64,000 bases of DNA from Chitinophagales bacterium (GTDB lineage: Bacteria; Bacteroidota; Bacteroidia; Chitinophagales; Saprospiraceae): assembly GCA_022360175.1 (NCBI GenBank), contig JAKSDI010000114.1, positions 1 through 64,000 of the forward strand, given 5' to 3'. How positions within the stretch are numbered: position 1 is the first letter of the stretch; every line of letters begins with the position of its first letter. Shown piece by piece: positions 27,884 to 38,004 of the stretch. The notes under the pieces are model-generated. The model did no database searches. It was not told the DNA's origin and saw only the letters and a program-made list of their open reading frames with translations. The translations under genes were made by a program, and so were the position numbers.

Positions 27884-28692
27884 TTTGAGATTATTGAAAT
27901 AGTTAAAAATTGCTGATTGCAATAAGATTCACCGGTAAGAAATTGATTGTGCATGGTTTTCACTCTTTCCTTGAGTTGATCAATATTATGCCCTCTTATC
28001 ACTAAAATGGAATCTCTTAAAATTGATGTTACCAAAGCACAAAATGAATCATTGCCCTGATAGCAAAGCCTATATAATTCTGGGTTAATTTCCCAGAGGA
28101 TGGATCGGAGTTTTGTCAAACAATACTTCAGAATTAATAATTTGGGAAAGACTAAGACTCGAAAAGTGTGACTCGCTTTATCTAAATCTTTTTTCTGTAA
28201 TAAAAAACAAAGTTCGCCAAGAGCTGCATATAAAGACTCTTTGTGATTCCTTTCTGTATAATGATTTATTTCTTGATAAATCTTTTGAATACACTTCAAA
28301 ATACCTTGCTGAGAGTTATACGTATCCCATCCAGAGGAAAGGACTTTTGATTCTCCTTCTAGTAATTTAGAAATAGAAAGATAAATGAAGTTACCCATCT
28401 GTATCTCCTTTGAAAAACAAAAAATATAAACAGGTATGGCTGAATAGTCTTCTGATACCTTAAAAAGATTTATGATATAATCGTGGTGGTTAGGCCTGAT
28501 ATTATCCCATTGATTATTTCTCAAAAGATAGATTCTTTCAATTTCATGATATGAAACTTTCCAGAACTCTTCCTCTCTGTCTACTTCTAATATTTTGGCA
28601 CCATTGGATGAGGCTAATTGTCTGAGATAGTCATCAATTGGATCAGTGATATTCAATTTTCCTCGCAATAGAATCCAGTATCGTTGTTTCAT
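27880..28692 (-). CDS. Hypothetical protein between receiver and kinase genes
   Basis: A 270-residue soluble protein of unknown family. The first 110 residues alternate strands and helices (RYWILLRGKLN, AKILEVDREEEFWKVSYHE, IPVYIFCFSKEI), and the rest is mainly helical with several Cys and Leu-rich segments. It has no signal peptide or membrane helix. Its stop codon overlaps the kinase start (ATGA), and it lies 165 bases after the 587-residue receiver gene. The tight coupling suggests it binds or regulates the kinase. Confidence 0.6.
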   Translation of the reverse strand: MKQRYWILLRGKLNITDPIDDYLRQLASSNGAKILEVDREEEFWKVSYHEIERIYLLRNNQWDNIRPNHHDYIINLFKVSEDYSAIPVYIFCFSKEIQMGNFIYLSISKLLEGESKVLSSGWDTYNSQQGILKCIQKIYQEINHYTERNHKESLYAALGELCFLLQKKDLDKASHTFRVLVFPKLLILKYCLTKLRSILWEINPELYRLCYQGNDSFCALVTSILRDSILVIRGHNIDQLKERVKTMHNQFLTGESYCNQQFLTISIISK

Positions 28693-28857
28693 GTGTTATC
28701 GTTTTTGTCTGTCTGGTGATTTCCTTGACTATAGCTTGTAAAAAGATTAAAAGCTGTCTAAACACATAATCAAGGGTATTTAAAGAGCAAAATGATAAAT
28801 GTATTGTTATCTTAAGTTATCTCTCATTGAATAGAATAGGGAAGGCAAGACAAAAAA

Positions 28858-30621
28858 CTAAAAAGCTTTTACATAGAATTTTTTATAATCTTTACTAGTG
28901 TATATTATTTCTATCATTGATGCTTTGGCAGGATCAAAATCTTCTTGATTAGATTCTCGTTTTGGCTTAACCTGCAGATAGCAAAACAGAGCTTTCATAA
29001 AATTACCTAGATAATTGAAATCTACTGTATTATTTTCCTGATAATAGGCTGCTCGATGCCGGAGATCATATAATTTGACTCCCAAGTAATCTTTACGTCC
29101 TTGCATTAGTTCAGTGCTGGCTGTTCCTTCCTTTCCAGTATGTAAATACTCCAGTATTGCTGCCAGCTTAATGATCACTCCTGAGAGCCAAAAACTTTCC
29201 TCTAATTTATTTCTATAGCCAATTTCTAAATATTTATTCTGCAAAAAAGACCGGATCAAATACAAAGCCTGCATCAACTTATTGACTATTTCATCTTTCT
29301 TCACCTCGACTAATTCATATTGCTGCGTTTGATGATCAAGCCATCCGTGGTTTTCCCACCATTGCTTTTTTGATGCAATTTTTTTAACAAACTCCATGGA
29401 CTTCTTAAGAAAAAGAAATTCTTTGGAGGTCAGGCGGTTCACAGCTTGTAGTAATTCAACATAGCGATTCAAACTACCTATAGGAGTTAATCTTTCATCA
29501 ATTCCTTCCTTTGTCCAAAAAGCATCACAGCCTATTTTTCGCAAAACCTTTCTCTTCTGAGCTTTATTGGAAGCAGTGGTGATGATTACAGGAGTCATTG
29601 GAAAAGCTTTTTTTATCTTTCTCAATAATATAGCCCCTCGAGTTTCTTCGGTTGGTTTTTCCTTATCATCATTACTAAGTATAAGGTCAAGTAGGACGCA
29701 ATCCGTATTGTCAGAAAAGTAGCTTAACATTTTTTCATCTGTCATACTTACGGACAAGGAGGTAAAGAGAGCTGAGTTGCCAAATAGCATTTCTGAATAT
29801 ATGAATCTCCACCCTTTATTATCAACTCCTATGTTTTCGGATTGATCATCTATAAGAATTATTTGTTTTTGCTTTCCATCTGTTAATAGGTTTTGTCGCA
29901 GGCTCTCTACTTTCTGCCTGATTTGGTTCACTTTTTTATTTCGAATCCTATAATCTTCATCCAGCCAATCCGTATAAATAAATTGGATATCCCTGATACG
30001 GCCTCCTCTCCTTTCATGCAGGCTATCGGATTGGATATTCAAGGCATCAAGAGGAAAAAGTAACTTGTAGTTTTTGATAAATTGATTGGCCGCCCATATA
30101 TTAGCGTAAGAATGCCTTTTATCCAGGCTTTTATCGCTCGGCATAAAATAAGGCTTTAAGTCATTCAAGCGCATTATTTTCTTTTCCGACAATGTTTTAA
30201 GTTGCTCATAGTTAAATTGAAAAGGCAATCGATGATAAGAAGTCCCTGGAGAGACAATCACCATAAATTCGGGATTAATTTGCAATAATCGCTCCAGAGA
30301 AAAGTCGAGGGAATACATAACTATAGGCATTTTTCTGATCCGACTAGGTAATTTGTAATACCCGTTAACTCTAATTTCTTTTAAAATTTGGATACCATAA
30401 TAAAAATCGAAATTAGAGGGTAATGTGTAATTAATTTTTACATTTATAAATAATAAACACTTACCTGGGCTGTCATAGGCTAATTCATTAATTTGTTCTG
30501 CAATTTTATATGCGGATTTTTGATTAGTGTCTTCTATCAACAGGGGATGTATTTCTAAATCAGGAGCAGCTTTAGGAAGGAAATGATGAGAAGCTCTGGA
30601 ATCTACAACTATTACTTTCAT
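28858..30621 (-). CDS. Double receiver-like protein, first gene of leftward operon
   Basis: 587 residues. Residues 1-130 form a divergent receiver-like domain (MKVIVVDSRASH, CLLFINVKINYT, MPIVMYSLD, FMVIVSPG). Residues about 255-390 form a more canonical receiver with IILIDDQSE, the presumed phosphoacceptor Asp in CVLLDLILSND, Thr in VIITTAS and Lys in FWTKEG. The C-terminal 190 residues are helical with no DNA-binding motif I recognise. It begins 112 bases from the divergent 844-residue gene and shares the intergenic control region with it. Confidence 0.72.
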   Translation of the reverse strand: MKVIVVDSRASHHFLPKAAPDLEIHPLLIEDTNQKSAYKIAEQINELAYDSPGKCLLFINVKINYTLPSNFDFYYGIQILKEIRVNGYYKLPSRIRKMPIVMYSLDFSLERLLQINPEFMVIVSPGTSYHRLPFQFNYEQLKTLSEKKIMRLNDLKPYFMPSDKSLDKRHSYANIWAANQFIKNYKLLFPLDALNIQSDSLHERRGGRIRDIQFIYTDWLDEDYRIRNKKVNQIRQKVESLRQNLLTDGKQKQIILIDDQSENIGVDNKGWRFIYSEMLFGNSALFTSLSVSMTDEKMLSYFSDNTDCVLLDLILSNDDKEKPTEETRGAILLRKIKKAFPMTPVIITTASNKAQKRKVLRKIGCDAFWTKEGIDERLTPIGSLNRYVELLQAVNRLTSKEFLFLKKSMEFVKKIASKKQWWENHGWLDHQTQQYELVEVKKDEIVNKLMQALYLIRSFLQNKYLEIGYRNKLEESFWLSGVIIKLAAILEYLHTGKEGTASTELMQGRKDYLGVKLYDLRHRAAYYQENNTVDFNYLGNFMKALFCYLQVKPKRESNQEDFDPAKASMIEIIYTSKDYKKFYVKAF

Positions 30622-30733
30622 TTTTTTTGCTCAAAAATATTTTCTAAAAAGTTATCTAAAATTATGGCATAACTTTCTTCAGATAACTCTAGATAATTTT
30701 TGATCAAATATCTTAAATCAAAGATATAATAGA
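30622..30733. promoter_or_regulatory. Divergent control region of the signalling island
   Basis: The 112 AT-rich bases between the two divergent operons hold AGTTATCT (30650-30657) and its inverted copy AGATAACT (30681-30688), plus a third related copy AGATAATT (30691-30698). These make a plausible operator that would control both operons together. The -10-like TATAAT at 30725-30730 is too close to the start at 30734 to be a normal promoter for it. Confidence 0.5.
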
Positions 30734-33268
30734 ATGAGTACGAAGTTACAAAATAGCAGTCCCTGCTCCGAATATGAGTTTTGGCAGATCAAACAGAAAC
30801 TGGAAGAGAAAATCCAGAAGATAAAAGGACAGGATTTTAGTGACTTCATAAAAAAAAATAAATTTGAACACTTTGTCTATGAAGAATTAGGCGTTTGTGG
30901 AGGGGCCTATGTTTTAGCCAACAAATCACAAAAAGAATTACTATATCTTCATAATCGGGACATTCAAAAAGATCTCTTAGTACAATACCCCAACATTCCT
31001 TTTATTGAAATTCCTTATCAATTTCATCATTTAAGAAAATATTCTCAAAGTGACAATGAAGAGAAACAAAAAAGGGCAGAGCGTTATTTGAGGGTTTTAG
31101 ATCATTTGTATATTGGGGCAAGAGACCGTCAGCCATTAATACACGAAACAGAATCCTCTCCTGAATTTTATCTAAATCTGCCACACTGGCAAAGCCCAGA
31201 GGAAAAGAAAAAACTACTCCCTTTTGAACAATATCTAACAAAAAAGGACTTTGATATTATCTATGTCACGGTTGGAGAAGTGCTTTTTCATCTGTATGCC
31301 TGGCGTATCCTGTTTCGACATGCACAGTTAAAAGGACTAGTAGATGGTTATATTCAACAAAAACCAACCCAGGAAGTATTTACATTAGAACAAAGATTTT
31401 GGGAAAAAATAAAAGAAGTACCATTTCTGCCTGAATACAAGTGGTCAAGCAACTTAGAAAGGCTTGAAGAGAAAGCCCCAGGTCTTGCTGATCAGTGGAG
31501 CAAAATGATCAGAAAAACAGATGGAGATCCTTTAAGAAAAGAAGAGGGATACTCTTTTTATATGGAGTATCATTTACTAGGGTTAGTTGAAGAAGATACT
31601 GATCATCCTACTCGCGAATTATTATCGATGGTTCGCTTTGCTATTCATATAGCAGAAGTCGTTCTTGGGTGGACTTCTACCACAACACTTAATAAAACAC
31701 TGGAAAATATTACAGATAGTTCTGTTGACAAAGAGGAAATTCGCAAGAATGCTCAAGCTCTATCCATGCTATTTTTATTAGAAAGACGCTTGGATATTTA
31801 TTTTCAGGAAAAAGAAAACACCCATCAAGATTACATTCCTATTTTAGATAAATTAGACGAGGATTTTAAGCTAGAAAGAATTTTAGATAGGCTTATGAGG
31901 GCTTATTTATTTAAAATTGCTGAGCAAGAAAAAGAAGAAAAAGCATTGATAAAAGATCTAATGTCCAAAATACATGAAAAAGCCCGGTTTCCGATTTTAC
32001 ACTATTTTTATGAACTAGCCGCAGGAGATGTGCATCATCCTAAAGAACATCTGGCTTTATGTATCTGGCACACTCATTCTAAAGACAACAAAATTGAAAT
32101 AAAAACGAAAGAAGGGGAGACTAAAGAGGAATCTGCTACAGGCTTTGTTTTACTGACGATTAAACCAATATGGCAGGTAAATGAAGGAAGTAATTTCATC
32201 AAGAATGGAAAAAGTATTCACTGTATGAAAGAACTTTCTGAGGAGGCATATGTACGCATTTTCAGAATCTACGAATTTTTCCGTTCTCTAGCCCGCCCAG
32301 TTATTGATGCAGGCTTTTACGGCAATCTTATAAAAAAAGAAATTGAGCGGCAGCTATATACCACTGATATTACTGCCTTCAGCCACGAAATGTCTAAAAT
32401 AGTCGATAATATTTTTGAACTATCAAATGTATCACTCAATCAATTTTTTAAGAGTAAGGTTAATGATGTGATTAATGACTTAAAACCCTATCTTCAAAAC
32501 CATAAAGATTTCAACATTGACAATGTCAAAAACTGGCGACTTATTCCTAATATAGAAAGATTCAATTCTTGGTCACTCGCTCTTAAGGTATGGTCAGGCA
32601 GAAGGGGTCAATTTATTTTTGATATTGAAGAAGGCTCAAGTTTTAATGAGCTTTTAAAGGAATGTAACCGCTATTCTTTGCATATGCGAATTGGTGAAGA
32701 ATATAAAGGCAGGGATCGGGCAGATAACCTCCAGGCAGTAGTTGATTATCAAGTCGACTTTGAAAAAAAATACAAAGAAAAGCAAGTATCTAATTCCTTT
32801 CATATTAAAGCAAACGAGGATACCTTAAAAGAACTAAGATTTAAAAAACTTCCCCAAGGAGAAAAAGATAGAGATGATGCCATATATAATCAAAATGCCC
32901 TTCTAAGGTTCCTATTAGCAGCTATGACTAATATTCATGAACACACCACTGGATCATATATTTTAGGCATCAACTGGTATAATGATCCTCAAGATTTGAT
33001 TTCAGAAGAAATAATAACCTTATGTTTTTTAAATCCATTTAAGGAAAAAGAAATTCACCCCAAAAGCCTGGGAACCAAACCTGTCTTGCAAACTTGTTTA
33101 AATTTATTACAGGGAACTTTAACCCGATTTGACCCTATCGAAGACATAAAACAAGAGGATATCGATATTCAACAATGGATACACATGATGCCTGAAAAAA
33201 TCACTAAAGAAAACGGTATCTGGGTAACCAGGTGTCATTTTCCTTTAGAAAAAGTATTTGAGAAATAG
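30734..33268 (+). CDS. Large protein with possible C-terminal histidine-kinase-like ATPase region
   Basis: 844 residues, largely unrecognised. Residues 1-560 are mainly helical and contain an N-terminal GVCGGAYVLANK segment. The C-terminal 130 residues read LLRFLLAAMTNIHEHTTG, which resembles the N-box of GHKL ATPases (NxxxH), then GTKPVLQTCLNLLQG and a final strand WVTRCHFPLEKVF, as in the end of a HATPase domain. Clear glycine boxes and a phosphoacceptor H-box are not visible, so it may be degenerate. It opens the rightward operon with three receiver-like genes. I infer a kinase-like or pseudokinase partner for them. Confidence 0.6.
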   Translation: MSTKLQNSSPCSEYEFWQIKQKLEEKIQKIKGQDFSDFIKKNKFEHFVYEELGVCGGAYVLANKSQKELLYLHNRDIQKDLLVQYPNIPFIEIPYQFHHLRKYSQSDNEEKQKRAERYLRVLDHLYIGARDRQPLIHETESSPEFYLNLPHWQSPEEKKKLLPFEQYLTKKDFDIIYVTVGEVLFHLYAWRILFRHAQLKGLVDGYIQQKPTQEVFTLEQRFWEKIKEVPFLPEYKWSSNLERLEEKAPGLADQWSKMIRKTDGDPLRKEEGYSFYMEYHLLGLVEEDTDHPTRELLSMVRFAIHIAEVVLGWTSTTTLNKTLENITDSSVDKEEIRKNAQALSMLFLLERRLDIYFQEKENTHQDYIPILDKLDEDFKLERILDRLMRAYLFKIAEQEKEEKALIKDLMSKIHEKARFPILHYFYELAAGDVHHPKEHLALCIWHTHSKDNKIEIKTKEGETKEESATGFVLLTIKPIWQVNEGSNFIKNGKSIHCMKELSEEAYVRIFRIYEFFRSLARPVIDAGFYGNLIKKEIERQLYTTDITAFSHEMSKIVDNIFELSNVSLNQFFKSKVNDVINDLKPYLQNHKDFNIDNVKNWRLIPNIERFNSWSLALKVWSGRRGQFIFDIEEGSSFNELLKECNRYSLHMRIGEEYKGRDRADNLQAVVDYQVDFEKKYKEKQVSNSFHIKANEDTLKELRFKKLPQGEKDRDDAIYNQNALLRFLLAAMTNIHEHTTGSYILGINWYNDPQDLISEEIITLCFLNPFKEKEIHPKSLGTKPVLQTCLNLLQGTLTRFDPIEDIKQEDIDIQQWIHMMPEKITKENGIWVTRCHFPLEKVFEK

Positions 33269-33327
33269 ATTGACACCATAAATAAAAAGACGACGACCTG
33301 ATTATAAAACCTATTAACCTAAGCTCT

Positions 33328-34842
33328 ATGGAACATTCTATTACATTCGAACGAACTTCTTTAAACAAGCCCATTTCTACAGTAAACACATCAACCATGG
33401 ACAGAACAAAAAAGTGGATTATCATCGAAGACAGGGCTTACAAAGCAAAAGAAATCATTTTTCAACTCCTAAAAAAGGGTAAAAAGGATCAGATCATTTG
33501 GCTGTTTCCAAATAACAAGGATACTATGCCAAATTTCCTTAGAGAGGAAGATGCCACTCAACATCTTTACCAGTTTTACAAAGAATATGAAACAATAGAT
33601 AACAACTGGGAAGAGATTGATGGAGAAATACATTTTTTTTGGTGCCACAATGAAGAAGATTTCATTACTTACTTTGATAGAGTCAATGACCATAATGGAA
33701 TTTTATTGTTAGACATCCAACTTCCTACTTTGGGTAACTTGCAAGAATTGGATGGCATATTATTAGAGAAGGTGCAGCACTTCTTGCTCGATGGTCCTCC
33801 AGGCAAGTCGCAAGGTCTAATTTGCATTATTAGCTCAGTAGTCAGCCACGGGGCTGCAAAAGGCAGGATATCTATGGGCGACGAACGAATTATTTCCAGT
33901 GGAGAATGGTCATTCTCTGCTGCTTCATTAGAAAAAGACTGCCAACAGGTAATTGAAGAATGTGAACGAGTCTGGCTAAAATTGTATGACCGGCCACTTT
34001 ATACGCTGGATCAGTTTTTGAAAAAAATGTCGAAACTGGATCAATACCAATGTCATAATTGGGCAAATGACAATCCGATCAGTTTAATCAAATACAAAAA
34101 AAATAGATTGTGGAATGACACTTGGGATATGCCAATCCAACTCGGGTATTTAATTAAATTCCTCCATTATGATCACAAAGAATTTGTAAAAGAGTTTGAC
34201 CTGAGAGACAAGAAGTATTTCAATGGTGGTTCTGCTATTGCCGAGTGTCTAAAAATTATGGGCACCAATGATGAGCGTACCGATAGCATTAGTTTATTAG
34301 CAGCAACCTTTTTTTGCTGGGCCGCATATCGACATTCCTTTCCTGCCCAGGAACGAAAAGGTGATGTTCTTTTTATAGGAGCAATAAAAAACTGTTTGAC
34401 TAATGTGAGTATTGCAAGATATAAACTAATTACACCACCACAAAAACTCCCTACGCTAAAAAAAACAATCCAGGCACTGTATGAAATGATGACAATGCTC
34501 TATAAATCCACAATCCTGAAAGAGCATAGGGCAGACCTGCTAAAAGATGTTAAATTAAATGAAAAAGGCTTGCAAATTCAAATAAAAATCAACCCTGAGG
34601 CGTTATTCTCTAAACTTTCTCCACACTATAGTTGTATATTATTAAGCAAGGAAGGTCCCCACAAAGGGAAAGGAGGAGATACATCCCAGAAGGTTTTCAC
34701 TTTCTGGTCTTATAGCAACTACTGTGATAAGTTTGTTCAATCCAAGTTACCAATACTGGGTAGCCAATACCCATTTTCTATACTTTCAGCAGGCGACTAC
34801 ACAAACAACGGCCTATTAATACAGTTCGGATATGACACCTGA
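33328..34842 (+). CDS. Receiver-like protein of the rightward operon
   Basis: 504 residues, or 481 if translation begins at MDRTKKWIIIEDRAYKAKE (33397), which is where the receiver fold begins. Residues about 28-200 form an atypical receiver-like domain: acidic WIIIEDR, presumed Asp in GILLLDIQLP, and Ser pair in LICIISSVVSHG. The remaining 300 residues are helical and unrecognised. The gene follows the 844-residue gene after 59 bases and overlaps the next gene by 11 bases. Confidence 0.65.
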   Translation: MEHSITFERTSLNKPISTVNTSTMDRTKKWIIIEDRAYKAKEIIFQLLKKGKKDQIIWLFPNNKDTMPNFLREEDATQHLYQFYKEYETIDNNWEEIDGEIHFFWCHNEEDFITYFDRVNDHNGILLLDIQLPTLGNLQELDGILLEKVQHFLLDGPPGKSQGLICIISSVVSHGAAKGRISMGDERIISSGEWSFSAASLEKDCQQVIEECERVWLKLYDRPLYTLDQFLKKMSKLDQYQCHNWANDNPISLIKYKKNRLWNDTWDMPIQLGYLIKFLHYDHKEFVKEFDLRDKKYFNGGSAIAECLKIMGTNDERTDSISLLAATFFCWAAYRHSFPAQERKGDVLFIGAIKNCLTNVSIARYKLITPPQKLPTLKKTIQALYEMMTMLYKSTILKEHRADLLKDVKLNEKGLQIQIKINPEALFSKLSPHYSCILLSKEGPHKGKGGDTSQKVFTFWSYSNYCDKFVQSKLPILGSQYPFSILSAGDYTNNGLLIQFGYDT

Positions 34843-35524
34843 CCTCCCTAGAGTATTAATTATCGATGGAACCATCGAAAGAAGGAAAAACATCATTGAA
34901 GTTTTTCGAAAAATTGCTATCCCATATCGATTAAATTTAGATAGAAAAATCATTGAAGACGACCAAGAAGTAAATGGGGAATGGAAAGCATCTATTCCCC
35001 AACCATTAAAATTTTCACTTATCCTAATCCATGGAGGAGATCATCTATTTATGAAAGCTATGAAAGACATTGAATCCTGCCTTAAAATATGGTACGGTGG
35101 CTATGAAGGGCAGGATGTAAGGATACCTTTAAATGAATATAAAATATATCGAAAAGTAAAAGATGATGGGATTAGTGAGGAAGAAGCACAGGAATTGCTG
35201 TCATTTGCATTTGAACTATGTGCTGATCAAGATAAGACTTCTCCTCTTCCAAAATGTATCAGTCCAAACCGCCCAAGCTCTCCCCCTGATGAAATAAAAG
35301 ATATTTTTTATGAATTAATGGATATAGACAATGTAGATTTCATAAAATATAATGAAGCATTTAGCCCCATCTTTGAAAAGTATAACCATTTAAAAGAATG
35401 GAACTCCTTTTTAAGCAATCTAACTCCTTTACTTTCTAAAGAAAAGAAGTTAGATTTCAGTAAAAAAGAGCAATATTTGACAATTCTTGGTACTTTTACA
35501 AGTAGCATTACTGATAAATATTAG
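34832..35524 (+). CDS. Small degenerate receiver-like protein
   Basis: 230 residues. The N-terminus has the beta-1/alpha-1 look of a receiver (PRVLIIDGTIERRKNIIEVF), but the position where the phosphoacceptor Asp would lie reads SLILIHGGDHLF. The acidic pair is also reduced to one Asp, so it is probably not phosphorylated in the usual way. The C-terminal half is helical and charged. The start overlaps the previous gene by 11 bases and the next gene begins after 3 bases. Confidence 0.62.
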   Translation: MTPDLPRVLIIDGTIERRKNIIEVFRKIAIPYRLNLDRKIIEDDQEVNGEWKASIPQPLKFSLILIHGGDHLFMKAMKDIESCLKIWYGGYEGQDVRIPLNEYKIYRKVKDDGISEEEAQELLSFAFELCADQDKTSPLPKCISPNRPSSPPDEIKDIFYELMDIDNVDFIKYNEAFSPIFEKYNHLKEWNSFLSNLTPLLSKEKKLDFSKKEQYLTILGTFTSSITDKY

Positions 35525-35527
35525 AAT

Positions 35528-37531
35528 ATGAAAAAGGAAGGTCTTATCGTTTGTAATCCTCAACAAGCTTCTTTTTTCGATAAGATTAAAAATAAAATTG
35601 ATCTTCCTTTTAAAATCATTGATAAACAAGAAACGCTTAATACATTTCTCGACTCTTCTCTAAAGATCAACATTGATATCTGTATCATTCAGATGGACTT
35701 AAATTGGGAATACAGTTCTTTTCAAAAGTATTATGGTTTTGAAATAGCAAAAAAACTGCGATGGCTTGGGTTAAGATGCGTATTTTATTTTCCTACTTTC
35801 GATAAAAAAGAACAATTTGATCCCAGAGAAAATCTTTTCTCCCTTCTTAGAATTCCTGATTATCATAAGATTGTTCAATTGCCCTTGGAAGTATCCGTTC
35901 TGACAGCAGCCCAGCCAAAATTAATGTCAATAGAACTTCTCGACGACATACATGACACTCTTATCGGGCAAAGAGAGTTGATCAATGAGAGGATTCATGA
36001 CCTCAAGAATCAAATTATTATCCCTTCAAACCTGAATGGTGCAAATCTACAAGAATATCTAAAAAATACGCTGGCACAGGCTTTTTTTGACTTTAGAATT
36101 ATTATTACAGAAAAGGAAGCAAAACTTCAGGAGATTCACGATAAAATGTTCCAAGAGTTATCAAAAACTTCTAAAGAAAAATACCAAAATGTTATCGAAA
36201 AATATACTGATGCCATAATTGAGTTATACCCTGCTGCTAATTCGGGAGAAGAAGAACCGCAGGAATTAATGACTCCCTGGAAAGTGTTAGTGGTAGATGA
36301 TGATCAAAATGTGCTCGATTTGATAGAGTCTGGCCTGACTAGGAATAATATACAGTTTCATTCTACTACCAACAGCCAGGAGGCTTTAGAAATATTGCAG
36401 AATGATTATCTCAATAATATAACCGTCCTGCTTTGCGACCTTAGACTTAAGGAGCGACACTCAGAGATATGGCAGTCATTACAAGGATATGATCTAATAA
36501 CGAAAATTTATCATGAACACTCAAACATTATTGCTTTTTTTGCAATCACCTCTGCCAGGAAAAGGTTATTGCATCTAAAAAAAAGATTTAGAATACATAT
36601 CATCGCAGATTATAAAAAGGATATTATTGGTTCATCTGGCGCTCTGAATTTATTTTTAAAAAGAGTACGTGAAACGGGAGATGAATTCTTTTTTAAATCT
36701 AGAAGCCAGCCCACACTCTCTGTATGGAGAAAGAAAACTGCTCGGTTTGCTTGTTCTCTAAACCGTTTTTATCGATCTCATTTATTTCAGTCTGATTATC
36801 ACATCAGTGAAGTAAATATCAATACAGAAGCAGAAGCATTTATTGACGAAGTTCTTAACAGCTCAACTACTCCTCCTGAAAAGCAATTTACCGCTACTAT
36901 CAAATCGAACCGTAATGATATACATCCTTACGAAGATTTGGAATTACTCGAAAAATTTAGAAGTGGAATACTGGTAGGCAGACGCATTGCATTAGCTTTA
37001 TTTTATAAAGGATATACAGAAGAAGAAATTTTTACCAAGATGCAGCCTAATGCAGATATTTCTAATTTGAAGGCTAGTACAGATCTGCTATTTAAGACGA
37101 CTCTTGCTTTATCCTTCAAAAAAGATCTTCCAAATCCAGAGGATATAAAAAACGGGCAGCTACTGAAATCAAATCTTTTATTAGAAGAAATCAATTGGCT
37201 ACAAAACAAATACAATATTGACTTTGATCTGGAACAACTTGTACTCAATAATATAGATCTTAATATTGTAATAAACTGGCTTGGTAATCTTCAATTTCTG
37301 ATCAAAGAGCCAATGAAGAATTATGAACATCCAAATGTTCAAAAATTTACGAAGCTAAAATTTGAAAATATCAACGCCTACAAAAAAATTACAGAGACAC
37401 TTCTTTTAGCAAAAAAAACAGCCAATTTAACAGGGTTGAATAAAGAATTCTTGATAGATATCGCTTATGATCTTGAGGAATTAAATAATCCTCCCCTCCA
37501 AATTTTTATTAAAAAGAATATTATTCCATAA
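35528..37531 (+). CDS. Double receiver protein, last gene of rightward operon
   Basis: 667 residues. An N-terminal receiver-like domain (2-140; EGLIVCNPQQASF, INIDICIIQMDLNW, RCVFYFPTFDK) is followed by a helical linker (145-250). Next comes a well-formed receiver (254-385) with VLVVDDDQNVLDL, presumed phosphoacceptor Asp in VLLCDLRLKE, FAITSAR and IIADYKKD. The C-terminal 280 residues are helical, with a GRRIALALFYKGYTEEEIF segment that resembles a helix-turn-helix, not confirmed. It mirrors the domain plan of the 587-residue protein at the head of the opposite operon. Confidence 0.7.
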   Translation: MKKEGLIVCNPQQASFFDKIKNKIDLPFKIIDKQETLNTFLDSSLKINIDICIIQMDLNWEYSSFQKYYGFEIAKKLRWLGLRCVFYFPTFDKKEQFDPRENLFSLLRIPDYHKIVQLPLEVSVLTAAQPKLMSIELLDDIHDTLIGQRELINERIHDLKNQIIIPSNLNGANLQEYLKNTLAQAFFDFRIIITEKEAKLQEIHDKMFQELSKTSKEKYQNVIEKYTDAIIELYPAANSGEEEPQELMTPWKVLVVDDDQNVLDLIESGLTRNNIQFHSTTNSQEALEILQNDYLNNITVLLCDLRLKERHSEIWQSLQGYDLITKIYHEHSNIIAFFAITSARKRLLHLKKRFRIHIIADYKKDIIGSSGALNLFLKRVRETGDEFFFKSRSQPTLSVWRKKTARFACSLNRFYRSHLFQSDYHISEVNINTEAEAFIDEVLNSSTTPPEKQFTATIKSNRNDIHPYEDLELLEKFRSGILVGRRIALALFYKGYTEEEIFTKMQPNADISNLKASTDLLFKTTLALSFKKDLPNPEDIKNGQLLKSNLLLEEINWLQNKYNIDFDLEQLVLNNIDLNIVINWLGNLQFLIKEPMKNYEHPNVQKFTKLKFENINAYKKITETLLLAKKTANLTGLNKEFLIDIAYDLEELNNPPLQIFIKKNIIP

Positions 37532-37543
37532 TATACCAGAGCA

Positions 37544-37915
37544 TTATTTCCAAAACTTCCAGTTAAATCCAGCTTTCATCGATTTTTGATCCTCTTCGCT
37601 TAATAGAGGTTTTACCTTTTTCAGAATGGCGCTTTTAGATATTACACCTGTTGATTGATCAACCAATTCTCCATTCTTGAAGAAGAGGAGAGTTGGCAAG
37701 CCCATGATTTTATATTTTTTTAAAATTTTCTGGTTTTTATCAGCGTCTACTTTGACAAAGCGAGCTTTACCTTCCAATTCATCGGCAGCAGCAGCAAATT
37801 GCGGTGCCAGCATTTTACAGGGACCACACCAATCTGCCCATACGTCTACTACTACAGGCCCTTCGTAACCTAATACTGCTGTCTTAAAATTTTTAGTGGT
37901 GACTTTGAGTGGCAT
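37544..37915 (-). CDS. trxA: Thioredoxin
   Basis: Cytoplasmic disulfide reductase of 123 residues with the active site WADWCGPCKM (about residues 26-35), the cis-Pro in IMGLPTLLFFKNGE and no signal peptide. The C-terminus has an extra charged tail (EEDQKSMKAGFNWKFWK) beyond the usual 105-110 residues. It is convergent with the last island gene, with 12 bases between the stop codons, and marks the right boundary of the island. Confidence 0.92.
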   Translation of the reverse strand: MPLKVTTKNFKTAVLGYEGPVVVDVWADWCGPCKMLAPQFAAAADELEGKARFVKVDADKNQKILKKYKIMGLPTLLFFKNGELVDQSTGVISKSAILKKVKPLLSEEDQKSMKAGFNWKFWK

Positions 37916-38004
37916 GATTATTCTTTTTCAACAAAGATATGCCCTCTCTCTCAATGGATTGGTGATCTTTAACACATAACCCACCCGACTGTCTTTGCCC
38001 TACC

